From Terrabacter sp. Ter38 (GTDB taxonomy: Bacteria > Actinomycetota > Actinomycetes > Actinomycetales > Dermatophilaceae): DNA of 64,000 nt. The DNA lies in NCBI RefSeq assembly GCF_024519435.1, contig NZ_JALJRZ010000015.1:20057-84056 (forward strand), written 5' to 3'. The notes below the pieces were generated by a model. It was not told where the DNA came from, did not search any database, and saw only the letters and a list, made by a program, of their open reading frames with translations. Positions 47,114-55,564 of this stretch are shown here, one piece after another (within the stretch, counting starts at the first letter, position 1; the number at the start of each line of letters is the position of its first letter). A program made the position numbers and the translations under genes.

Positions 47114-50004
47114 CCTTGGCGCTTCCTCTCATGAGCGATGCCGGCCTGGTCGAGGATCAGGATCGATTCGAGCCGAGGGTAGCGACCCAAGGCCTGCTCG
47201 GCTTGGCGCAGCGCCTCCGGCGTGGACAGGGGGCACCTCTGAAGGTCTACGATCACGCGCGGTGACTGCATGCTTCCCTTTCGCAGATTGCGGATCACCG
47301 TGTCCCTGGAATTTCCTTCAGGAGCCTTGAACTCCCAGACGACCCCATCTACGAGTCCGTCTGCGGTCTTGTCTCGATGGGTAGGCGGCAGGAACGTGAT
47401 GTCGTGGCCCAGGACTGCCAGTCGTTCGGCCGTCCTCATCTCATGGGCCTCGACCTTCCTGACCCGAGACAGGTCGATACTGCCGACCCGCGGTCTTCCG
47501 ATGGGTGTATCGCTCTCCTGGCTCGTGACGACGTGGACTCGGTCGCTGGGGGTGGTGCGTTGTCGGAGGCCGTCCGTGGCGGCGGTGGCGCCGCCTCGTG
47601 AGCCGTCCTTGACGGCAGCGTCGAACGCAGTCCGGATCTCGGCGGCACGGTCCGCCCGGAGATCGGCGACCGTAGGGAGCAGGGGAGCGCGGGCGGCGCC
47701 GAGCCCGATGGCCGCGAGCACGTCGGTGCGACCGCCGGCGATGGCCCCGATCCGGCTCACCAGCTGGGCGCGTCGTGCGTCGTCGAGATCGGTCTGGGCC
47801 AGCTCGACGTCGGAACGGACGAGTGCGATGACGAGGTCGTCGGCGGCCGAGCGCATCGTCCCGCCGTCGACGTAGGTGCGCACCGTCGACGCCAGACCCG
47901 CCACGCTCCCGCGACGGATCTCGTCGATGACGTGCCCGGCCTCGGCAAGTCCCTGCCAGGCCGAGCGGTTCAGCACGTCCTGCCGTCGAGCGACGGCCAC
48001 GAGCGCGGCTGATGCCGCCTGGTCGAGGAAGCCCAGCCGAACGACATCGCGACGCACGTCGCCACCGCGTTCGACGGTGTCCTGGGCCGCTCGCAGGTCT
48101 CGGTCGACGAGTCGTCCGTATGCCGCACCGGGGTCCTTGGCGTGCAAGCCCATCCCGGTGTCGACGGCCAGGGCGGCAACCACTCCGGTCAGCTCCTCGG
48201 CGTCGAGCCACGGCTCCGCCGCACCCGAGGTCTGCCGGACGTAGCCCGGGGACGTGCCCGCGCTCAGGAGCGGTGTCGCGAGCGCGATGTCGACGTTCCC
48301 GCGCATCGCCGAGAGCCACTCGGCGACGAGCTGCTCGAGCGGCGCGGTGGTGCGGCTGTAGATGCGCGTCGTCGAGGCCTCGAGCATCGCGTGGCCGCTC
48401 GTGCGGGAGACCTCGAGCATCACGCGCGCACGGGTCTCCGCAGCGCCCTGGCGAGTTGACGTCGCGACGCTCGCAAGGAGTCTCGCGAGGTCGGCATCAG
48501 TCGAAAGCCGGAGATCGGGATGACTCTCGATCCCGTTGGCCTCGTGGGCGACCCATCGACGCACGAGGTACTCACCAAGGGTGATCCGGTCACCCCGGCT
48601 GTTGGCCAGGGCGCCGGCAGCGACCCCCGAGTCCGGGAGCGGTTCGGCCAGCAGCGCCGACTCCTGGGCGGGATCGTCGACGACGTGCTCGAGCAGCACG
48701 TGGACGGGGTCACCGCTGCGCGAGCCGTCGTCGAACCACGACGCGAACGTCGCTCCGGCGTCGGCATGCAGCGTCGTCCCGTGTGCGAGAACGGCGTCGG
48801 AGTCGCGGGTCTCGGCGACCTCGGCGGTGGCCGCCGCGGCGGCTGCACGTCGTGCGAACCGCCCCGGCAGGCGACGGTCGTCACCCGAGGCCCGAGCGCC
48901 TGAGAGGAGCTGGCCCAACAGCCACGCCCCGGTCGCCCGGCCCCCGCCCACGGGGTCGACCTGGACCGTGTCGGCAGCGGCGACGAGGTCGTCCGTGAGC
49001 AGGGCGGCCCCGGAGCCCAGCTGGGCGCGCGTCCGCGGATCGGTCCCGGCGGGCGCTTCGTAACTCGTGGCCGTGACGACGAGCGAGCCGAACGCCCCGA
49101 GGAGCTCACGCACGGTGTCGACGGATGCACCTGACGCGCTCCGAGTCACACCGGCGGCCATGAGCAGCCGGGCGAGTCCGTCGGCCCCGAGCTCCGACAG
49201 CAGAGCCTGCGCGTAGCCAGGGTCGTCGACTCGTGCCCGGACATGCGTCGCCAGCTCGGCCACCTGGGGGTTCCCGAGACGGCCCGACGAGCCACCGGCC
49301 AGGACCCGGCGCGCCAGCAGGCTGTCCGACAGCGCGGCGTCCCGCGAGGCCCGTGCTGCGACCACGCCGTCGGCAAACCACAGTCCGCCGGTGACAGCAG
49401 CCCGCACCCGTGCCGCACCGGCCGCGGCCGCGGAGGGAAACGTCGAGCCGGTCGCTCCGGCCACCAGCCCCGCGCATCGTCGAGCGGCCGCGCGCAGGTC
49501 GTCGAGGACGCCGGCGTAGGCACGACTCAGTCGGGCCCGTCCCTCCACCTGCTCCGACCGCGCCCGCTCAGCGCCCAGCACCCCGATGGCACCCGTCGGA
49601 TCGGGCAGCGATGCGACACGAAGGAGTGTGAGTGCGTGCTCGGCGTCGAGCGCGTCCCACTGGCGCTGGAGCGAGCGGACCCTGGCGACAGCCTGGTCGA
49701 GCGCGGCGGCATACGTCAGCAGCGAGCGGGAGGCGACGGGCAGCGCACCGACGACACGGCGCGCGCGGCCGCCCAGCTCGTCCGCCTCCGAGTGGGCCGC
49801 GGTCGCCGCGTCCCCGGTCCAGACGGCCGACAGCCGCGGTCCCAGAGTCCCCTGCACCGTGGTCGTCGCACGGGCCCGGGACGCCGCTCGGTCGAGCGAG
49901 CGCGCCGCAGCACGCAGGTCCGCGGCGTCACCGGTCGGCAGCGGAAGCGCGACATCGCCAGGGATCGCACCGGACGCGTGACTGCCTTCGTGGACGTCGC
50001 TCAC
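47110..50004 (-). CDS. WxG-type polymorphic toxin with C-terminal CdiA-like PD-(D/E)XK nuclease
   Basis: A 964-aa protein without signal peptide. The N-terminus is helical with a WxG turn (Trp62-Thr-Gly64 in LSAVWTGDAATAAHSEADELGG), like WXG100/LXG proteins exported by type VII secretion. Residues 100-820 are Ala-rich helices. From about residue 847 the sequence changes to a compact domain RKVEAHEMRTAERLAVLGHDITFLP. There Asp882/Asp886 precede Glu891-Phe-Lys893 in VVWEFKAPEGNS, the PD-(D/E)XK arrangement seen in CdiA-CT tRNA nucleases, followed by RVIVDLQRCP. G+C drops from ~80% (row 47641) to ~55% (row 47281) at this tip. Start ATG 50004 overlaps the upstream small gene, and the stop overlaps the immunity candidate. 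The export route is inferred. Confidence 0.72.
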   Translation of the reverse strand: MSDVHEGSHASGAIPGDVALPLPTGDAADLRAAARSLDRAASRARATTTVQGTLGPRLSAVWTGDAATAAHSEADELGGRARRVVGALPVASRSLLTYAAALDQAVARVRSLQRQWDALDAEHALTLLRVASLPDPTGAIGVLGAERARSEQVEGRARLSRAYAGVLDDLRAAARRCAGLVAGATGSTFPSAAAAGAARVRAAVTGGLWFADGVVAARASRDAALSDSLLARRVLAGGSSGRLGNPQVAELATHVRARVDDPGYAQALLSELGADGLARLLMAAGVTRSASGASVDTVRELLGAFGSLVVTATSYEAPAGTDPRTRAQLGSGAALLTDDLVAAADTVQVDPVGGGRATGAWLLGQLLSGARASGDDRRLPGRFARRAAAAAATAEVAETRDSDAVLAHGTTLHADAGATFASWFDDGSRSGDPVHVLLEHVVDDPAQESALLAEPLPDSGVAAGALANSRGDRITLGEYLVRRWVAHEANGIESHPDLRLSTDADLARLLASVATSTRQGAAETRARVMLEVSRTSGHAMLEASTTRIYSRTTAPLEQLVAEWLSAMRGNVDIALATPLLSAGTSPGYVRQTSGAAEPWLDAEELTGVVAALAVDTGMGLHAKDPGAAYGRLVDRDLRAAQDTVERGGDVRRDVVRLGFLDQAASAALVAVARRQDVLNRSAWQGLAEAGHVIDEIRRGSVAGLASTVRTYVDGGTMRSAADDLVIALVRSDVELAQTDLDDARRAQLVSRIGAIAGGRTDVLAAIGLGAARAPLLPTVADLRADRAAEIRTAFDAAVKDGSRGGATAATDGLRQRTTPSDRVHVVTSQESDTPIGRPRVGSIDLSRVRKVEAHEMRTAERLAVLGHDITFLPPTHRDKTADGLVDGVVWEFKAPEGNSRDTVIRNLRKGSMQSPRVIVDLQRCPLSTPEALRQAEQALGRYPRLESILILDQAGIAHERKRQG

Positions 50005-50354
50005 GACACCGTCGCGCTCGCCGGATCTCGCAGGGCCTCAGCGATGCCCGCCGTCACGCCGGCGAACCCGGCTGTCACGACCAGCTCCACTGACCGGGCC
50101 TCGAGCGTCGACCGGTCGAGCCGGTCGGCCAGGGCGGTGGCCGCATCGGCGATGGCGTCGAGGGCATGGGCATGGACCACCCTGAAGCGGTCGAGCTCGG
50201 CCCTCAGCACGTCGCCCGCGTCGCCGGTCGAGGCCATGGCGCCAGCAGTTGCCATGGCCACCTGTGCCGCGCACTCGCGGAGCTCCGCCGGGTCGTGCGC
50301 CAGCGCGAGCCGCTCCCGGGACACCCCGTCCGAGTCGATGGCGTAGCGCGTCAT
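50001..50354 (-). CDS. Small helical WXG100/Esp-like partner of the toxin
   Basis: A 117-aa protein made almost entirely of helices: LAHDPAELRECAAQVAMATAGAMASTGDAG, VLRAELDRFRVVHAHALDAIADAATALADRL and AGFAGVTAGIAEALRDPAS. The size, amphipathic helices and lack of a signal peptide resemble type VII secretion targets or export chaperones, although no WxG triplet is present. ATG 50354 is followed by the toxin through a 4-base overlap (ATGA), the usual order of Esx-like partner, toxin, immunity. The partner role is inference. Confidence 0.6.
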   Translation of the reverse strand: MTRYAIDSDGVSRERLALAHDPAELRECAAQVAMATAGAMASTGDAGDVLRAELDRFRVVHAHALDAIADAATALADRLDRSTLEARSVELVVTAGFAGVTAGIAEALRDPASATVS

Positions 50355-50415
50355 TCCCGCACCGTAGGAGAGCCGGCGACCCCGCCTCATCCGTCATCCA
50401 CAGGCGCCGGTGTGC

Positions 50416-50449
50416 CGTGAGGCCCCGTCCAGCAGGACGGGGCCTCACG
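50416..50449 (-). terminator. Strong hairpin terminator of the alpha-glucosidase gene
   Basis: A perfect 15-bp stem (50416-50430 with 50435-50449) with AGCA loop, 33 bases beyond the alpha-glucosidase stop on the minus strand. It insulates the toxin cassette from upstream transcription. Confidence 0.85.
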
Positions 50450-50481
50450 TGCGGGACGTTCGTGGACCCGTCCTCAGGACA

Positions 50482-52302
50482 TCAGGACCAGCGGGCCCAC
50501 ACCGTCGTGTCGGTCGGGACGAGGCCGTCCTCGAGCGGCCCGGACGCCACGATGAGCTCCGCGCCCTCGGGAAGGGCGACGGGCTCGGCCCCGAGGTTGG
50601 CGACGACGAGCACCCGCTCACGCCGGGACGAGCCGTTGGTCAGCGCGACGACGTCGCCGGCATACCCCTCGACCCACGTGAGCGAGCCCGTCCCCAGGGA
50701 CAGCTCGCGACGCGCGGCGAGGAGCGAGCGGTAGAGCTCGAGGGTCGACCCGGGCACGCCCTCCTGGCGGTCGACGGCGTAGTCGGCGTAGACGGCGGGC
50801 TGCGGCAGCCACGTGCGGTCGCCCGGGCCGAAGCCGAGCGAGGGGCCGTGGGCCGACCACGGGATCGGGACGCGGCAGCCGTCGCGTCCCGTCTCGGCGC
50901 CGTGGGTGCGGGCGAAGGTCGGGTCCTGGCGGAACTCGGCCGGCATGTCGGTGGAGTCGGGCAGGCCGAGCTCCTCGCCCTGGTAGATGTAGGCCCCACC
51001 GGGCAGCGCGAGCATGAGCGACGTGGCCGCGCGGGCCCGGCGCAGGCCGAGCTCGCGGTCGGGCTGGGGGTCGGTGGCCGCGATGCCGTTCATGCGAGGC
51101 GTGCCCGGCGCGAAGCCGAGGCGGGAGGCGTGACGGACGACGTCGTGGTTCGACAGCACCCACGTCGACGGCGCACCGACCGAGTCGGCGGCGTGCAGCG
51201 ACGACGTGATGACGGCACGCAGGTCCTCGGCCGTCCAGGAGGCGGTGAGGAAGTCGAAGTTGAACGCCTGGTGCATCTCGTCGGGACGGACGTAGGCGAC
51301 GGCACGCTCCTGCGGCTCGACCCACGCCTCGGCGCAGAGGATGCGGTCAGGGGTGCCGTAGGACTCGAGGATCCTGCGCCAGGCTCGGTAGATCTCGTGG
51401 ACGCCGTCCTGGTCCCACATCGGGCTGCGCCTGGTGTGGTCGATCCGGGGCGCCTCGACGGCGGCAGCGTCGACGGGGGCTGCCTCGGGCAGCCCTTCGA
51501 GGCCGTGTTCGTGCTCGGCGTGGCCGAGCATCGTCGTGCGCTCCTCCTCGGTGTCGGGCAGGCCCTGCTCCTTGACGAGGCCGTGGGCGACGTCGACGCG
51601 GAAGCCGTCGACACCACGGTCGAGCCAGAAGCGCAGGATCGACTCGAACTCGGCGCGCACCTCGGGGTGCTCCCAGTTGAAGTCGGGCTGCTTCGTGTCG
51701 AAGATGTGGAGGTACCACTGGCCCGGCTTGCCGTCGGCCTCGGTGACCCGGGTCCACGCGGCTCCGCCGAAGACCGACTCCCAGTTGTTCGGGGGCAGCT
51801 CGCCGTGCTCGCCGCGCCCCTCACGGAACATGTAGCGCTCGCGCTCGGCCGAGCCGGGGCCGGCGGCCAGGGCGGACTGGAACCACACGTGCTCGTCCGA
51901 GGAGTGGTTCGGCACCATGTCGACGATGACCTTGAGGTCGAGCTCGTGGGCGCGCGCGACCATCGCGTCGGCGTCGGCGAGCGTGCCGAAGATCGGGTCG
52001 ATGTCCCGGTAGTCGGCCACGTCGTAGCCTGCGTCGGCCTGCGGCGAGGTGTAGAACGGCGAGAGCCAGATGGCGTCGACCCCGAGCGCGCGCAGGTGCG
52101 GCAGGCGTGAGGTGATGCCCGGAAGGTCGCCGATCCCGTCGCCGTCGCTGTCGGCCCACGACCGCGGGTAGATCTGGTAGATCACGGCTTGGCGCCACCA
52201 GGCGGCATCCGGGCGGTCCGCGGCGTGCACCGGGGTCGCGTCCTCGTGGACCTCCGTGAGGTGCCCGGGGTGGGTCAGGGTCTGGGTTGCTGATCGCGTC
52301 AC
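50482..52302 (-). CDS. aglA: Alpha-glucosidase, GH13
   Basis: Exo-acting alpha-1,4-glucosidase/oligo-1,6-glucosidase type enzyme; 606 aa from GTG 52302. Motifs AVIYQIYPRSWADSDGDGIGDLPGI, IVDMVPNHSSDEH, catalytic Asp237 (GFRVDVAHG), Glu325 (LCAEAWVEP) and Asp387 (LSNHD) are all present; a C-terminal beta domain ends the protein. The in-frame ATG at 52362 lies inside an operator-like repeat, so the GTG is preferred. M. tuberculosis aglA (Rv2471) precedes glbO in a similar order (from memory). Maltodextrin use links it to the treXYZ genes. Confidence 0.9.
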   Translation of the reverse strand: MTRSATQTLTHPGHLTEVHEDATPVHAADRPDAAWWRQAVIYQIYPRSWADSDGDGIGDLPGITSRLPHLRALGVDAIWLSPFYTSPQADAGYDVADYRDIDPIFGTLADADAMVARAHELDLKVIVDMVPNHSSDEHVWFQSALAAGPGSAERERYMFREGRGEHGELPPNNWESVFGGAAWTRVTEADGKPGQWYLHIFDTKQPDFNWEHPEVRAEFESILRFWLDRGVDGFRVDVAHGLVKEQGLPDTEEERTTMLGHAEHEHGLEGLPEAAPVDAAAVEAPRIDHTRRSPMWDQDGVHEIYRAWRRILESYGTPDRILCAEAWVEPQERAVAYVRPDEMHQAFNFDFLTASWTAEDLRAVITSSLHAADSVGAPSTWVLSNHDVVRHASRLGFAPGTPRMNGIAATDPQPDRELGLRRARAATSLMLALPGGAYIYQGEELGLPDSTDMPAEFRQDPTFARTHGAETGRDGCRVPIPWSAHGPSLGFGPGDRTWLPQPAVYADYAVDRQEGVPGSTLELYRSLLAARRELSLGTGSLTWVEGYAGDVVALTNGSSRRERVLVVANLGAEPVALPEGAELIVASGPLEDGLVPTDTTVWARWS

Positions 52303-52340
52303 GGGCCACCATCGTTCCGCATCGCGCCGAAAACTCAAAG

Positions 52341-52361
52341 AAAGTTCTGCAACTTCTTGCA
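52341..52361 (-). promoter_or_regulatory. Operator-like inverted repeats upstream of alpha-glucosidase
   Basis: An AT-rich patch with two overlapping palindromes: AAGTT-CTGC-AACTT (52342-52355) and TGCAA-CTTC-TTGCA (52348-52361). The TTGCA half-sites resemble LacI-family MalR/AglR operators of actinobacteria. It lies 39-59 bases before the GTG start. Confidence 0.5.
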
Positions 52362-52421
52362 TCGCGTCGGTCGCCCACGCCGCGAGGAGCCCGATGTCCC
52401 CACGCCTTGGTAGGAAGGACC

Positions 52422-53276
52422 ATGCAGAGCGGCTTCGTCGTCCCGTACGCCACCGAGCGCGAGTTCGCCGACCTGGCGCGGCTCGGCGAGGATCGGGGGT
52501 GGGACGCCGTGCTCGGTTGGGAGGCGCTCTACGGCGTCGACGCCTGGGTCCAGCTCGGCGCAGCAGCCGTGGTCACCGAGCGCATCCGTCTCGGCACCTT
52601 GCTGACCCCCGCGTCCCGCCACCGTCCGTGGGACCTCGCGTCCCGCGTCGGCTCGGTCGACCGGATCAGCGGCGGTCGAGCCTTCATGTCGGTCGGGCTC
52701 GGCGCGCTCCATCCCGGGTGGACGGCCTTCGAGGCCGACGAGGGCCGCGCGGTGCGCGCCCGCAAGCTCGACGAGTGCCTGGCGATCTACGCCGGCCTTC
52801 TGGGGGACGCCTCGACCTTCACGTATGCCGGTGAGCACTACAGCGCCGGGCCGAACGACTTCGTGCTCCCGCCGCCGACGCCGCAGCGTCCCCACCCGCC
52901 CGTCTGGGTCGTCGGGGCGCCGACCCCCGGGGGTAGGCGGCAGCGCTCGCTCGAGCGGGCGGCGCGCTGGCAGGGCCTCATCCCGGCGATCCACCCGCCC
53001 GACGGACGGCCGAAGACCGTCGAGTCCTTCGCGGCCGTCGTCGACGCGGTGCGCCGGCTCCGCGCCGAGGCGGATCTGCCCCGGGAGCCCTACGACGTCG
53101 TCATCGAGGCCGACTCGTGGGGTTCGTTCACCTCGCTCGAGCCGGCCGACCCGGACGCCTGGGAGCAGGCCGGGGCGACGTGGTGGGTCGAGAGCTGGTG
53201 GGACGTGCCGCAGGGGCCCGACGGGCTCGCCGAGGTCCGCCGTCGTGTCGAGGCCGGCCCGCCCACGACCCGCTGA
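52422..53276 (+). CDS. LLM-class flavin-dependent oxidoreductase
   Basis: A 284-aa luciferase-like monooxygenase (F420 or FMN dependent). N-terminus MQSGFVVPYATEREFADLARLGEDRGWDAVLGWEALYGVDAW, then LGTLLTPASRHRPWDLASRVGSVDRISGGRAFMSVGLG, the typical LLM barrel start, and HPPVWVVGAPTPGGRRQRSLERAARWQGLIP. AGGAAGGA at 52412-52419 supports ATG 52422. Substrate unknown. It is divergent from the alpha-glucosidase and convergent with marR. Confidence 0.9.
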   Translation: MQSGFVVPYATEREFADLARLGEDRGWDAVLGWEALYGVDAWVQLGAAAVVTERIRLGTLLTPASRHRPWDLASRVGSVDRISGGRAFMSVGLGALHPGWTAFEADEGRAVRARKLDECLAIYAGLLGDASTFTYAGEHYSAGPNDFVLPPPTPQRPHPPVWVVGAPTPGGRRQRSLERAARWQGLIPAIHPPDGRPKTVESFAAVVDAVRRLRAEADLPREPYDVVIEADSWGSFTSLEPADPDAWEQAGATWWVESWWDVPQGPDGLAEVRRRVEAGPPTTR

Positions 53277-53330
53277 GCCCGCCGTGTTGCGCGCGAGCAG
53301 ACAAGGTATGCCGGGTGGTGGCTCGGTCGG

Positions 53331-53828
53331 TCAAGCGGGCTGCGGGGGGGGCTGCGCGAGGAGCGCCCGGTGCTCGTCGGTCAGCGCCGTGATCCGGCGC
53401 AGGTAGTCCGCCATGAACTCCAGCTGCTCGGCGTCCAGCTCGTCGAGCATCGGCTGGCCGGCCCGGACCAGGGGGCCGTACGCCTCCCACGTCCGCGTCT
53501 GGCCGAGCTCGGTCATCTCGACGAGCACGGTGCGGCGGTCGGCCTCGGAGCGGGTCCGCCGCACGAGGCCCCGCTTGGCGAGCCGGTCGATGAGGGCTGT
53601 CGTCGCCGCGGGACGCAGGCCCGTCGCGGTGCTCAGCTGGCCGGCGGACTTCGGGCCGTCGACGAGCCAGTCGAGGCATCGCAGGTCGGCCGGGCCGAGG
53701 CCGAGGGCCCGCCCGACGGTGTCGTCGAAGGCCTGCACGGAGCGCTGGTACTGCTGCATCGCGTCTCCGAGCGCGTGCACGAGCTGCTCGCGGCTGCCGG
53801 AGGGCGGGGGTTGACGGGCGGACGCCAT
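53331..53828 (-). CDS. MarR-family transcriptional regulator
   Basis: A 165-aa winged-helix dimer. Helix-turn-helix: LRCLDWLVDGPKSAGQLSTATGLRPAATTALIDRLAKRGLVRRTRSEADRRTVLVEMTELG (residues 48-107), flanked by dimerisation helices. ATG 53828. Divergent from an FAD monooxygenase with a 55-base spacer full of inverted repeats, which suggests it represses that gene and itself in response to an aromatic or drug-like ligand. Confidence 0.92.
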   Translation of the reverse strand: MASARQPPPSGSREQLVHALGDAMQQYQRSVQAFDDTVGRALGLGPADLRCLDWLVDGPKSAGQLSTATGLRPAATTALIDRLAKRGLVRRTRSEADRRTVLVEMTELGQTRTWEAYGPLVRAGQPMLDELDAEQLEFMADYLRRITALTDEHRALLAQPPPQPA

Positions 53829-53831
53829 CGG

Positions 53832-53871
53832 CCTTACCTTTCGAATCTCGAAACATTCGATTCTCGTAAGG
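53832..53871. promoter_or_regulatory. MarR operator region with nested inverted repeats
   Basis: Outer CCTTAC (53832-53837) / GTAAGG (53866-53871) and inner TTTCGA-ATC-TCGAAA (53839-53853) palindromes, plus a second CGAAT/ATTCG pair. The tract is distinctly AT-rich for this genome and fills the divergent spacer. Confidence 0.65.
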
Positions 53872-53883
53872 AAGGCTACCAAG

Positions 53884-55107
53884 ATGAAGGCTCTCATCGT
53901 GGGAGGCGGCATCGCCGGTCCGGCCGCAGCTCTCGCCCTGCACCAGGCCGGCATCGAGCCCGTCGTCCTCGAAGCATGGCCACGGTCCGACGACGAGGCC
54001 GGGTCGTGGTTCACGCTCGCCTCGAACGGGCTGCACGCCCTCGACCTGCTCGGCGCACGGCACCTCGTCACACCGATCGGGTTCCCGAGCGAGCGCAACG
54101 TCATGGTCGGGGCCACCGGTCGTGTGCTCGGCACGATGAGTCTCGGCGTGCCACTCGACGACGGCACCGTCGCGGTGACCATGAAGCGCTCGCGCCTGGC
54201 AGCCGCTCTCCTCGACGAGGCCGGGCGACGCGGGATCGACGTGCGTCACGACAGCCGGGTCGTCGACGTGGCGAGCCGGTCCGACGGGGTCACCGTGACC
54301 CTCGAGGACGGGTCGACGCTCGAGGGCGACCTGCTCGTCGGCGCGGACGGTGTCCGCTCGATGGTCCGCCGCACGATCGACCCCGAGGCGGCGCCGGCGC
54401 GCTACGTCGGGCTGACGAACTTCGGAGGTGTCACCGAGGCGACGTCGGTCGCCGGCGCGCTCCCGGCCCGGGAGTGGCACTTCGTCTTCGGGTCCCGCTC
54501 CTTCTTCGGAGCCCATCCGACCCCCGACGGCGACGTCGTGTGGTTCGTCAACGTCCCGGGCCCGGCGATCACCCCGGCCGAACGCGCCGTGCGCACCCCG
54601 GAGCAGTGGCGCGACCACCTGGCGGAGCTCCTCGCCGCCGACGCCGGGCCGGCCGCCGACCTCGTCCGGAGCGGCCGGCTCGAGCTCTGGGCCGACAACA
54701 CCCACGACCTGCCACGGGTCGCCCGCTGGCACCGCGACCGGATGGTCGTCATCGGCGACGCCGCGCACGCACCGTCACCGAGCTCGGGGCAGGGCGCGGC
54801 TCTGGCGCTCGAGGACGCCGTCGTCCTCGCCACGTGCGTGCGCGATGCGGGCACGGTGGAGGAGGCCCTGACCGCATACGACACCGCACGACGGGCGCGC
54901 GTCGAGCGCATCGTCGCCGCCGGTGCGCGCAGCAGCAGCTCGAAGATCCCGGGCCGGGCCGGGCGCGCGGTTCGCGACGCGATGATGCGGCTCGTCTTCC
55001 GCTTCGTCGTCACCGAGCGCTCGAGCGCATGGATCACGGGTCACCGGGTCCGGTGGGAGCCCGGGGAGCAGACCGCCGAGGAGTCGGCACTACCGTCGGG
55101 GACATGA
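53884..55107 (+). CDS. FAD-dependent monooxygenase (PHBH fold)
   Basis: A 407-aa single-component flavin monooxygenase. GxGxxG-type VGGGIAGPAAALALHQAGI at residues 6-24, DG motif LLVGADGVRS near 154 and GD motif VVIGDAAHAPSPSSGQGAALALEDA near 284 define the class. Close relatives oxidise aromatics, tetracycline-like drugs or small alicyclics; the substrate is unknown. ATG 53884 follows AAGGAAGG. It is controlled by the divergent MarR gene and its stop overlaps the NUDIX gene start (ATGA). Confidence 0.9.
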   Translation: MKALIVGGGIAGPAAALALHQAGIEPVVLEAWPRSDDEAGSWFTLASNGLHALDLLGARHLVTPIGFPSERNVMVGATGRVLGTMSLGVPLDDGTVAVTMKRSRLAAALLDEAGRRGIDVRHDSRVVDVASRSDGVTVTLEDGSTLEGDLLVGADGVRSMVRRTIDPEAAPARYVGLTNFGGVTEATSVAGALPAREWHFVFGSRSFFGAHPTPDGDVVWFVNVPGPAITPAERAVRTPEQWRDHLAELLAADAGPAADLVRSGRLELWADNTHDLPRVARWHRDRMVVIGDAAHAPSPSSGQGAALALEDAVVLATCVRDAGTVEEALTAYDTARRARVERIVAAGARSSSSKIPGRAGRAVRDAMMRLVFRFVVTERSSAWITGHRVRWEPGEQTAEESALPSGT

Positions 55108-55511
55108 CGACCTTTGTCACGGCTGCGTTCTGCCTCGTGCGGGACGGCCACCTGCTCACCGTCCGCAAGGCCGGCTCGACGCGGTTCATGCTGCCCGGCG
55201 GCAAGATCGACCCGGGAGAGTCCGCGCGCGAGGCGGCCGTCCGCGAGGTGATGGAGGAGGTCGGGCTCGACGTGTCCGGCGTCGGGGAGCCGCTGGGTCG
55301 CTTCCACGACGTGGCGGCGAACGAGCCGGGCGCATGGGTCGACGCGACGGTCTACGTCACGCACCTGCTCCCCGCGGACGCCCCGGCGCCGCTCGCAGAG
55401 ATCGCCGAGCAGCGCTGGCTGGGTCTCGACGACGAGCTCCCGGCGGACCTCGCGCCACTGCTGCGCAACCACGTCGTGCCCTCCTTGCGGGCACACCTCG
55501 CGACACGCTGA
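55104..55511 (+). CDS. NUDIX hydrolase
   Basis: A 135-aa phosphohydrolase with the Nudix box GGKIDPGESAREAAVREVMEEVGL (residues 33-56; GX5EX7REUXEEXGU intact). N-terminus FVTAAFCLVRDGHLLTVRKAGSTRFMLPGGK is MutT-like. ATG 55104 overlaps the monooxygenase stop. Substrate unknown; it could clean oxidised nucleotides or a cofactor fragment. A perfect 14-bp hairpin follows. Confidence 0.92.
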   Translation: MTTFVTAAFCLVRDGHLLTVRKAGSTRFMLPGGKIDPGESAREAAVREVMEEVGLDVSGVGEPLGRFHDVAANEPGAWVDATVYVTHLLPADAPAPLAEIAEQRWLGLDDELPADLAPLLRNHVVPSLRAHLATR

Positions 55512-55541
55512 GGGCGTCACCCGAGACCGGGTGACGCCCTC
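55510..55541. terminator. Bidirectional terminator after the NUDIX gene
   Basis: A perfect 14-bp stem (55510-55523 with 55528-55541), loop AGAC, between convergent genes; it overlaps the last base of the NUDIX stop codon. Confidence 0.85.
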
Positions 55542-55564
55542 ACCGTCGGCGCCTCGGCCCTTGG

